Shown here piece by piece: positions 6,830-12,471 of a stretch of DNA of 33,529 nt. Within the stretch, counting starts at the first letter, position 1. Every line of letters starts with the position of its first letter. A program made the position numbers and the translations under genes. The DNA is from Kribbella antibiotica. GTDB lineage: Bacteria > Actinomycetota > Actinomycetes > Propionibacteriales > Kribbellaceae. The notes beneath the pieces were generated by a model. That model saw only the letters and a program-made list of their open reading frames with translations. It was not told the origin of the DNA and searched no databases. The stretch spans positions 1 to 33,529 of the forward strand of contig NZ_SMKX01000094.1 of the NCBI RefSeq assembly GCF_004349055.1, in the 5' to 3' direction.

Positions 6830-8002
6830 ATGGGGCTGGATGAGCTTGGTGCCGAACTTGACCGGCGGCTGGAAGCGGCCGATGCCGCCCTCGCGGCCGA
6901 CTATCCGGGGGATCGCGGGCTGCGGCAACCGGTCCACACCGTCTATGTTCCGGCTGATCGGTACGACGATCACACGGTCGCCGACTGGGGAACACAGGCC
7001 CGTACGGCGCTCGCCGGCCACGACTTGGCCGCCGTACTGGGGGTTTCTGCTGAGGTTTACCGGCGGATGGCGGCCAAGCTCGAGCGAGAGCCGATCGAGG
7101 ACCTGCGGATCGACTTCGAGGATGGCTACGGGAACCGGCCTGATGCGGAGGAGGATGCGGCCGTCGTGGCGGCGGCTCGGGTTGTGCCGCAGACGCCGTA
7201 CTACGGGTTGCGCGTGAAGTCGTTGGAGGCGCCGACCCGGCGCCGGGCGATTCGGACGCTCGACCTGTTCGTGCGCGAAGGCGGTGTGCGCGAAGGGTTT
7301 GTGGTCACGCTGCCGAAGGTGACGTCGGTCGAGCAGGTCTCGGCGTTCGTGTATGTGCTGGAGACGCTGGAAAGTGCGTACGGCATTCCAGAGTTGAAGT
7401 TCGAGATCCAGGTCGAGACGCCGCAGGCGATTCTCGGCGCGGACGGGACTGCGCTGATCGCGCGGATGCTCAAGGCCGGCGGGGCTCGCGTCACCGGGCT
7501 GCACTACGGGACTTACGACTACAGCGCCTCGCTCGGCGTCGCGGCGGCGTACCAGAGCATGGAGCATCCGGTCGCCGATCACGCCAAAGACGTGATGCAG
7601 CTGGCCGCGGCCGGGACCGGCGTGTTCGTTTCGGACGGCTCGACCAACGTGTTGCCGGTCGGCTCTGGGGCTCAGGCGGCGTGGGAGTTGCACTTCCGGC
7701 TGGTACGACGTTCGCTTGCCCGAGGCATCTATCAGGGCTGGGACATGCATCCGGCCCAGCTTCCGACGCGCTTCCTCGCGACGTACCTGTTCTACCGCGA
7801 AGGATTCGAGCAGGCCGCGGTCAGATTGCGCGCCTACTTGGGTGACGGCTCGTCGGGCTACCTTGATGAACCGGCCACCGCGGTGGCGCTTGCCGGGTTT
7901 GTGCTGCGCGGCCTCGATTGTGGAGCCATTGATGCTGCCGAGATCGATGCCGCCATTGGCGTCGAGTTGCCGGAGCTCGCCAAATTGGCTCGCCGACCAT
8001 AA
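6830..8002 (+). CDS. DUF6986 family protein, HpcH/HpaI-CitE-like aldolase/lyase
   Basis: The 390-residue protein belongs to the group I know as DUF6986, related to the HpcH/HpaI and citrate-lyase-beta TIM-barrel aldolases. Supporting motifs are an acidic metal-site-like DLRIDFEDGYGNR, a basic strand GLRVKSLEAPTRRR, and FEIQVETPQAIL with the Glu expected of the barrel's metal ligand. Also present are GLHYGTYDYSASLGV and a C-terminal QGWDMHPAQLPTR. Relatives cleave or form C-C bonds using glyoxylate, pyruvate or acyl-CoA. The substrate is unknown. Its place next to the AllR-like repressor, where some Streptomyces carry a malate synthase, suggests a glyoxylate-related step; that is inference. 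AAGGAGG lies seven bases before ATG 6830. It heads the urate unit. Confidence 0.8.
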   Translation: MGLDELGAELDRRLEAADAALAADYPGDRGLRQPVHTVYVPADRYDDHTVADWGTQARTALAGHDLAAVLGVSAEVYRRMAAKLEREPIEDLRIDFEDGYGNRPDAEEDAAVVAAARVVPQTPYYGLRVKSLEAPTRRRAIRTLDLFVREGGVREGFVVTLPKVTSVEQVSAFVYVLETLESAYGIPELKFEIQVETPQAILGADGTALIARMLKAGGARVTGLHYGTYDYSASLGVAAAYQSMEHPVADHAKDVMQLAAAGTGVFVSDGSTNVLPVGSGAQAAWELHFRLVRRSLARGIYQGWDMHPAQLPTRFLATYLFYREGFEQAAVRLRAYLGDGSSGYLDEPATAVALAGFVLRGLDCGAIDAAEIDAAIGVELPELAKLARRP

Positions 8003-8011
8003 CCTCGCGGT
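8000..8011 (+). promoter_or_regulatory. Possible leaderless start signal for the thiamine-binding-like gene
   Basis: TAACCT (8000-8005), overlapping the previous stop codon, fits TAnnnT and lies six bases before ATG 8012. No ribosome site and no clear -35 box are present. It resembles the -10/ATG spacing of uraD and the TetR gene in this window. Read-through from DUF6986 is an equally fair explanation. Confidence 0.35.
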
Positions 8012-8251
8012 ATGCGACTGGTTGCCGAGTTCACCACTGAGCCCTTCGATGTCGAGGGCTCGCCGCCCGCGCACGCGACTGAAGCGTTGCGGGCTGCGGA
8101 GGAGGCCGGGCTCGACTGCGAGTTCGGCCCGTTGGGTACGCAGGTTCGCGGTGAGCAGCAGGACGTGCTCACCGCGCTTCCAGCTGTACTTGAGGCGGCC
8201 TTCGGCGGGGGTGCGAGCCAGGTGACGCTGCAGGTACGACGCGATGGCTGA
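8012..8251 (+). CDS. Small thiamine-binding-like protein (MTH1187/YkoF-type)
   Basis: The 79-residue protein resembles the short thiamine-binding MTH1187/YqgV-like family. It has an N-terminal strand (RLVAEFTTEPF), a first helix (ATEALRAAEEAG), the diagnostic turn-strand EFGPLGTQVRG, then the helix DVLTALPAVLEAAF and the last strand ASQVTLQVR, giving a ferredoxin-like fold. It is a little shorter than the usual ~95 residues because the C-terminal tail is missing. It starts nine bases after the DUF6986 stop and ends overlapping the next gene by eight bases. Family members bind thiamine or hydroxymethylpyrimidine without known catalysis. Unit C encodes a thiamine-diphosphate enzyme (gcl), so a cofactor link is conceivable but unproven. 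The family match is from remembered patterns. Confidence 0.65.
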   Translation: MRLVAEFTTEPFDVEGSPPAHATEALRAAEEAGLDCEFGPLGTQVRGEQQDVLTALPAVLEAAFGGGASQVTLQVRRDG

Positions 8252-8600
8252 ACACCCGTTGGTTGCGGCGATCGCTCCGCTGATCGAGCGGCTGAACGCC
8301 GAACTCGTCTCGCCTGATGAGGCTGGCGCTGACGATATCCCCCTGCTGTGGAAGGGGAAACCGGTTGCCGCTGTCCGCCTGACGCCGAAGCCAGTTGACG
8401 GCGTACAGGGTTTGTTGGCCGAGGTTGCGGCTGAGCTCGGTGGACCGCTCAGCTCGTTGTCGCGGACCGACAAGCAGCAGGCCGTGCTGTTGCTGGAGGC
8501 GCGGGGTGCTTTTGAGTACCGCAAATCGGCCGAGATCGTCGCCGAAGCGCTCGGTGTCACCCGCTTCACCGTCTACAACTATCTGAACCGCTCACGCTAA
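8244..8600 (+). CDS. Helix-turn-helix protein with YheO/DauR-like C-terminal domain
   Basis: The 118-residue protein ends in a helix-turn-helix of the YheO/DauR (HTH_22) kind: SLSRTDKQQAVLLLEARGAF, then AEIVAEALGVTRFTVYNYLNRSR. The N-terminal ~60 residues are not the PAS-like YheO domain; they look like a short helical cap (LVAAIAPLIERLNAEL) and a small beta region (DDIPLLWKGKPVAAVRL). ATG 8244 lies inside the previous gene (eight-base overlap), so the two are co-translated. It probably regulates the adjacent urate genes or DUF6986. A dyad 50 bases downstream, over the uraD promoter, is one possible binding site. The DNA-binding domain is clear; the target is inferred. Confidence 0.72.
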   Translation: MAEHPLVAAIAPLIERLNAELVSPDEAGADDIPLLWKGKPVAAVRLTPKPVDGVQGLLAEVAAELGGPLSSLSRTDKQQAVLLLEARGAFEYRKSAEIVAEALGVTRFTVYNYLNRSR

Positions 8601-8602
8601 AT

Positions 8603-8643
8603 TCAACAAACTGTTGACGGTGGGTCGGGTGAGATGGCACGCT
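8603..8643 (+). promoter_or_regulatory. uraD promoter with overlapping 15-bp dyad, likely leaderless
   Basis: TCAACA-AAC-TGTTGA (8603-8617) is a perfect dyad whose right arm overlaps a -35 box TTGACG (8614-8619). After an 18-base spacer comes CACGCT (8638-8643), and six bases later ATG 8650. No ribosome site is present. The geometry fits repression at a leaderless promoter. The regulator is unknown; the upstream HTH protein and PucR are candidates. Confidence 0.62.
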
Positions 8644-8649
8644 CTCGTC

Positions 8650-9144
8650 ATGGATCTGGTCGAGTTCAATGCCACGCCCGCCGACCGGCTGCGGCCGGAG
8701 CTGGCGAGCTGCTGCGACGTGCCCCGTTGGGTCGACGGGATCCTTGCCAACCGCCCGTACGGCGACCGCGCCGCCCTGACCGCGGTTGCGGATCGGTTGG
8801 CGCGCGAGCTTGACGATGGTGAGGTTGATCGTGCTCTCCAAGCGCATCCGCGGATCGGCGACCGGCCGCAGGGTGTGAGTGTTGAGGCCGGCTGGTCCCG
8901 CAAGGAGCAGGCCGGTGTCGGTGACGATCCTGCGGTTCGCTCGGCGCTTGCTGAGGGCAACCGTTCGTATGAGGACCGGTTTGGCCGGGTCTTCCTGATC
9001 TGTGCAACGGGATTGTCTGCCGCCGAGATGCTTTCCTCGTTGCAGGATCGGCTTGCTCACGATGACGTCACCGAGGCGGCTGTTGTGCATGAGGAGTTGC
9101 GGAAGATTGCCTTGCTCCGACTGGCGAAATTGGTGATTGGATGA
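8650..9144 (+). CDS. uraD: OHCU decarboxylase (2-oxo-4-hydroxy-4-carboxy-5-ureidoimidazoline decarboxylase)
   Basis: This 164-residue enzyme makes (S)-allantoin from OHCU, the third step of urate breakdown. Family landmarks are FNATPADRLRPELASCC at the start, active-site His66 in HPRIGD, Glu86 in SRKEQAGV twenty residues later, and FGRVFLICATG near the C-terminus. The HPRIGD form marks the bacterial-type UraD subfamily. ATG 8650 is chosen because the upstream in-frame GTG (8614) lies inside the promoter. The stop overlaps the uraH ATG by four bases, and uricase follows, so the three urate steps are co-translated. A second, degenerate UraD-like domain is fused to the permease of unit B. The call is firm. 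Confidence 0.95.
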   Translation: MDLVEFNATPADRLRPELASCCDVPRWVDGILANRPYGDRAALTAVADRLARELDDGEVDRALQAHPRIGDRPQGVSVEAGWSRKEQAGVGDDPAVRSALAEGNRSYEDRFGRVFLICATGLSAAEMLSSLQDRLAHDDVTEAAVVHEELRKIALLRLAKLVIG

Positions 9145-9458
9145 GTTCGCTTTCGACCCATGTGCTCGACACCGCGCTCGGGCGGCCGGCTGTCGCCGTA
9201 CCGGTTCGGCTTTATCAGGGCGACGTCGTACTGGCGACCGGTGTGACAGACGACGACGGCCGGATCAGTGCGTTGGCGCCGGAGCTTGCTGGTGGCACCT
9301 ATCGGCTCTGGTTCGACACCGCTGCTTATGCGGAGTCGACTGGTCAAGAGTTGTTCTTTCCGGAGGTCTCTGTGACCTTCACGGTCGCCGACGAGCGGCA
9401 CTATCACGTTCCGTTGCTGCTCAGCCCGTTCGCGTTTTCCACCTACCGAGGGAGCTGA
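9141..9458 (+). CDS. uraH: 5-hydroxyisourate hydrolase (transthyretin-like)
   Basis: The 105-residue protein hydrolyses 5-hydroxyisourate, the unstable product of uricase, to OHCU. It carries the family's N-terminal signature STHVLDTALGRPA, with active-site His7, and ends in the diagnostic YRGS tetrapeptide, preceded by RHYHVPLLLSPFAFST. Length matches the bacterial family (about 105-115), and no signal peptide or peroxisomal extension is present, so it acts in the cytoplasm as a tetramer. It overlaps uraD by four bases and ends five bases before the uricase ATG. The call is very safe. Confidence 0.97.
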   Translation: MSSLSTHVLDTALGRPAVAVPVRLYQGDVVLATGVTDDDGRISALAPELAGGTYRLWFDTAAYAESTGQELFFPEVSVTFTVADERHYHVPLLLSPFAFSTYRGS

Positions 9459-9463
9459 CCGGA

Positions 9464-10369
9464 ATGCCCATCCGCCTGGGATCCAACCAGTACGGCAAAG
9501 CCGAGAGCCGCGTGGTGCGCATTTACCGCGACACGCCCCGGCATCAGATTCGCGACTTGAACGTGTCGACCGCGCTCCGCGGGGACTTCGCGGCCGCGCA
9601 CACCGACGGCGACCAGAGCGACGTACTGCCGACGGATACGCAGAAGAACACCGCCTTCGCCTTTGCCAAGGAGAAGGGGATCGGCGCTCTTGAAGACTAC
9701 GCGTTGACGCTCGGCGCGCACTTCCTTGAGGCATCGCCGGCGGCATCCGGCGCGCGGGTTTCGGTCGAAGAGTATGCGTGGGAACGGATCTCGGTCGACG
9801 GGGTCGAGCATGACCATGCTTTCGTGCGGGGCGGGAGCGGCGTGCGGAACACGATCGTCAACGTCGAGGGCCGCGGTTCTGATCGCCGGGCATATGTCGT
9901 CTCCGGGATCAGCGACCTGATCGTGCTGAAGTCGACGGGGTCGGAGTTTCACGGGTTTCTGAAGGACAAGTACACGACGCTGCCGGAGACGAACGACCGC
10001 ATTCTCGCGACCTCGCTGGTGGCCCGCTGGCGCTATGAGGGTGTCGAGGTCGACTGGGACAAGTCGTACGACGCGATCAAGCAGTTGCTGTTGGCCCAGT
10101 TTGCGACGATCCACAGTTTGGCCTTGCAGCAAACGCTGTACGGGATGGGCGAAGCGGTGCTGAATGAGCACCCGGAGGTCGCCGAGATCAAGTTCTCGGC
10201 GCCGAACAAGCATCACTTCCTGGTCGATCTCAGTCCGTTCGAGGTCGAGAATCCGGGCGAGGTGTTCATTGCCGCGGATCGGCCGTACGGGTTGATCGAG
10301 GCGACGGTCGTGCGCGATGAGGCGAGTGACGCCGGGAGCGCGTGGCACGCCGTACCGGGTTTCTGCTGA
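9464..10369 (+). CDS. Urate oxidase (uricase), cofactor-free
   Basis: The 301-residue enzyme oxidises urate with O2 to 5-hydroxyisourate and H2O2. It is a full-length cofactor-independent uricase made of two T-fold repeats. Lys12 (QYGKAESRV) and Thr57 (VLPTDTQKNT) form the catalytic dyad. The C-terminal repeat holds FSAPNKHHFLVDL, with the active-site His about residue 250. The FGFLKDKYTTL-like segment (FHGFLKDKYTTLPE) and TSLVARWRY are also typical. ATG 9464 follows GGGAG and lies five bases after uraH. H2O2 is a by-product; no catalase is visible nearby. B. subtilis fuses uricase to UraD in PucL; here they are separate. The call is firm. Confidence 0.97.
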   Translation: MPIRLGSNQYGKAESRVVRIYRDTPRHQIRDLNVSTALRGDFAAAHTDGDQSDVLPTDTQKNTAFAFAKEKGIGALEDYALTLGAHFLEASPAASGARVSVEEYAWERISVDGVEHDHAFVRGGSGVRNTIVNVEGRGSDRRAYVVSGISDLIVLKSTGSEFHGFLKDKYTTLPETNDRILATSLVARWRYEGVEVDWDKSYDAIKQLLLAQFATIHSLALQQTLYGMGEAVLNEHPEVAEIKFSAPNKHHFLVDLSPFEVENPGEVFIAADRPYGLIEATVVRDEASDAGSAWHAVPGFC

Positions 10370-10371
10370 TC

Positions 10372-11712
10372 ATGCCTGATCTGGTGATCGAGGGCGCCTA
10401 TGTCGCGACCCTCGATCCAGGGCGGCGCGAGTTTGTCGGGCATGTGGTTGTCAAGGGCAATCAGATCGTTGCTGTCGGCCCTGGGCGTTCTTCGGTGGTT
10501 GGGGCTGCCCGTGTGATCGACGGGTCGGGATGTCTCGTGACACCAGGATTCGTGAACACGCATCAGCATCTGTATCAGTGGGTGACGCGCGGGCTTGCCG
10601 TGGATGCGACGTTGTTCGGGTGGTTGCAGACGCTGTATCCGGTGTGGTCGCGGATCACGGCGGAGTCTGTCCATGTCGCCGCACAAGGCGCGTTGGCGCA
10701 GTTGGCGTTGACCGGCTGCACGACGGCGGCTGACCACCACTACGTCTTTCCCCGTGGCGGTGGGGACGTGCTGGCCGCCACGATTGCTGCCGCGGCCGAG
10801 GTCGGGCTGCGCTTCCACGCCACCCGCGGCTCGATGGACCGCGGCCAGAAGGACGGTGGGTTGCCGCCGGACTCGGTCGTCGAGGACCGCGACGAGATCC
10901 TGGCCGCGACCTCGTCGGCGATCGACCGGTGGCACGATCCGTCGGCCGGCTCGATGCTGCAGATTGGCGTTGCCCCGTGCTCCCCGTTCAGCGTCAGCGG
11001 CGAGCTGATGCGAGAGTCCGCCGTACTGGCTCGTCGTAAGGGTGTCCGCCTCCACACGCACCTTGCCGAGACCACCGACGAAACCGCGTGGTGTCTGGAG
11101 ACGCACGGCTGCACGCCGCTCGAGTATGCCGCCGACCTCGGCTGGACCGGCCCTGACGTGTGGTTCGCGCACGGCATCCACTTCGATGACGCCGAGATCA
11201 AACAACTAGGCGCAACCGGAACCGGTATCGCCCACTGCCCTTCGTCCAACGCGCGCCTGGGCGCCGGCATCGCCCGAACCGCCGACCTCCGCGCCGCCGG
11301 CGCCCCTGTCGGCCTAGGCGTAGATGGTGCCGCCAGCAACGAAGCCGGCAGCCTCGTCGAAGAACTCCGCAACGCGCTGCTGCTCGCCCGAGCCCGCAGC
11401 GGCCCTCAATCCCTAGCTGTCCGCGCTTCTTTGGAAATGGCCACCCGAGGCGGCGCCGCATGCCTAGGCCGCCTCGACGAAATCGGCTCCCTGGAACCCG
11501 GCAAGCTAGCCGACCTGGCGATGTGGAACCTCAACACCCTCCAACACAGCGGTATCCCCGACCCGGTCGCCGCCCTAGTCCTCTCGACGCCGCCACCCCT
11601 AGCACTCCTCCTGGTCAACGGCCGCCCAGTCGTAGAACAAAACACCCTCCTCACCCTCGACCAGGCCTCCCTCGCCACCCAAGTCGCCAAAACCCAACGC
11701 GCCCTCCTCTAA
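10372..11712 (+). CDS. 8-oxoguanine deaminase-like amidohydrolase
   Basis: The 446-residue amidohydrolase has the metal-site motifs of the ATZ/TRZ-like branch: HQH at 64-66 in GFVNTHQHLYQWVTR, THLAETTDE, the HGIH motif, HCPSSNARL and GVDGAASNE. The combination NTHQHLYQ and AETTDETAWC resembles 8-oxoguanine deaminases (Pa0142-like), which convert 8-oxoguanine directly to urate. That product is the substrate of the gene just upstream, which strongly supports the assignment. It starts two bases after the uricase stop; the in-frame GTG at 10342 inside uricase is rejected. A separate guanine deaminase sits in unit B, so this is not simple duplication. A hydroxyatrazine- or other guanine-like deaminase activity cannot be ruled out. 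Confidence 0.82.
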   Translation: MPDLVIEGAYVATLDPGRREFVGHVVVKGNQIVAVGPGRSSVVGAARVIDGSGCLVTPGFVNTHQHLYQWVTRGLAVDATLFGWLQTLYPVWSRITAESVHVAAQGALAQLALTGCTTAADHHYVFPRGGGDVLAATIAAAAEVGLRFHATRGSMDRGQKDGGLPPDSVVEDRDEILAATSSAIDRWHDPSAGSMLQIGVAPCSPFSVSGELMRESAVLARRKGVRLHTHLAETTDETAWCLETHGCTPLEYAADLGWTGPDVWFAHGIHFDDAEIKQLGATGTGIAHCPSSNARLGAGIARTADLRAAGAPVGLGVDGAASNEAGSLVEELRNALLLARARSGPQSLAVRASLEMATRGGAACLGRLDEIGSLEPGKLADLAMWNLNTLQHSGIPDPVAALVLSTPPPLALLLVNGRPVVEQNTLLTLDQASLATQVAKTQRALL

Positions 11713-11714
11713 GC

Positions 11715-11814
11715 GCACCGCCCCCACTCATCAGTACTACTAAGTACCGCCCCTCCACGCTCACCCCCGCCGCGCCGATGCGCCGAAACCCGGGTTACTC
11801 AGTGCCAGCGGTCC
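11715..11814 (+). repeat. MITE-like 100-bp element, copy 1
   Basis: It begins GCACCGCC and ends AGCGGTCC, imperfect inverted ends. Its first ~50 bases are a close match to copy 3, including CGCCCCCACTCATCAG and AGTACCGCC. The shared core CACGCTCA starts 41 bases from the left end. It starts two bases after the deaminase stop codon. Confidence 0.75.
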
Positions 11815-11849
11815 GCCCGTCCCGTCCAGCCTTCCCCACCATCGAACCC

Positions 11850-11908
11850 CGCGGCTGAACCTAGGTGCCGCGCGACTGAACCCACCGCACCCGCGAGTGA
11901 ACCCACCG
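11850..11908 (+). repeat. Three 17-bp boxes at 21-bp spacing
   Basis: Boxes related to CGCGACTGAACCCACCG start at 11850 (degenerate), 11871 (exact) and 11892 (one change), exactly 21 bases apart, which is two helical turns. Further copies start at 12009, 12033 and 12148, and one is inverted at 12183-12200. Even spacing suggests protein binding or slippage-driven amplification. Confidence 0.7.
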
Positions 11909-12164
11909 TGCGAGTGTGCTGAGCTGGTTCGCGAGTGTGCGGACTGTGTCGTCGGCAACCGATTGCCGACGACACGGTGCCTCCACTCGATGCGCGCATG
12001 CCCGCCGCCGCGACAGAACCCACCGTGCCCGTCGCGACTGAAGCCACCGTGCGAGTGTGGTGAGGTGGTCGGCGAGTGTGCGGAGTGTGTTGCTGGTAAG
12101 GGGTTTCCGGCGACACGGTCCTTCCACTCGGTGTGCGCAATGGCCGGCGCGACTGAACCCACCG
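11894..12164 (+). repeat. Imperfect 141-bp tandem duplication with conserved hairpin
   Basis: Copy one starts at 11894 and copy two at 12035. The offset of 141 holds at several markers: GCGAGTGTG at 11931 and 12072, GACACGGT at 11971 and 12112, TCCACTCG at 11982 and 12123. It slips to 139 near the end. Each copy has a hairpin: 13 perfect pairs in copy one (11946-11958 with 11963-11975), and the matching stem in copy two (12087-12099 with 12104-12116). A partial third copy may start near 12210. Confidence 0.8.
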
Positions 12165-12200
12165 CGGCCCGCGGCTTCTCCGCGGTTGGGTTCAGTCGCG
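12148..12200. repeat. Long hairpin with 20-bp arms
   Basis: The left arm at 12148-12167 (starting CGCGACTGAACCC) pairs with the right arm at 12180-12200 with only one extra T in the right arm; the loop is 12 bases. The arms include one 17-bp box in direct and one in inverted orientation. It closes the tandem-repeat block. Confidence 0.8.
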
Positions 12201-12243
12201 GGGTGTGGTGCGGGGTGCTGGTTGGCGAGTGCGGGTGTGGAGC

Positions 12244-12343
12244 GGACCGCCACCACCGTCTAACCTTCTGCGGTTCGGGCGGTTCACGCTCAGGGAGTGC
12301 GCCACAGCGGGGCGGGCGGAGGGTTGGACGGTGATGCAGGTCC
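12244..12343 (+). repeat. MITE-like 100-bp element, copy 2 (22-bp inverted ends)
   Basis: The outer 22 bases (12244-12265 and 12322-12343) are inverted repeats matching at about 18 of 22 positions, beginning GGACC and ending GGTCC. The core CACGCTCA again starts 41 bases from the left end (12285). The interior differs from copies 1 and 3. Confidence 0.72.
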
Positions 12344-12366
12344 GCCCGCCGGCTCGAGAGTCGGCC

Positions 12367-12467
12367 GGACCGCCCCCACTCATCAGCACCACTTAGTACC
12401 GCCGTCCTCACGCTCAATCGCGCCGCCCCGAAGCCCCGGGCGCCACCTTGGTGAGTGTTGGCGGTCC
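12367..12467 (+). repeat. MITE-like 101-bp element, copy 3
   Basis: The outer 16 bases are inverted repeats with 14 of 16 matches (GGACCGCC...GGCGGTCC). CACGCTCA starts 42 bases in. The left half closely matches copy 1. It ends four bases before the guaD stop codon, so it forms the 3' end of the unit B transcript. Confidence 0.75.
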
Positions 12468-12471
12468 GCCC

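Larger units (their letters stand above)
11713..12471. repeat. 759-base repeat-built intergenic region between convergent units A and B
   Basis: No gene is supported. The stretch is almost all repeats: three related ~100-bp elements (11715-11814, 12244-12343, 12367-12467), a 141-bp imperfect tandem duplication (11894-12164), seven 17-bp boxes of the form CGCGACTGAACCCACCG, and a long hairpin (12148-12200). Open frames occur in many phases on both strands, as expected for GC-rich non-coding DNA. The first element begins two bases after the unit A stop and the last ends four bases before the unit B stop. The elements may therefore serve as transcription ends for both units. Confidence 0.85.

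Noticed and set aside
8614..8649. Upstream GTG start for uraD
   Set aside because: It lies inside the promoter (-35 to -10) and adds residues not found in UraD proteins; ATG 8650 gives the normal length.
10342..10371. Upstream start of the 8-oxoguanine deaminase inside uricase
   Set aside because: The extra ten residues do not look like the family's start; ATG 10372 begins with the usual metal-dependent hydrolase opening strand.
11850..12200. CRISPR array
   Set aside because: Boxes are 17 bp and irregularly spaced, some are inverted, spacers are themselves repeats, and no cas genes are near.
11761..12417. A 218-codon open frame on the minus strand with PHSHGGFSRDGHGGF-like repeats, and other frames in the same region
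   Set aside because: Open frames occur in several phases on both strands here, the repeats are DNA-level (with a 2-base slip in the tandem copy), and there is no ribosome site or family match.
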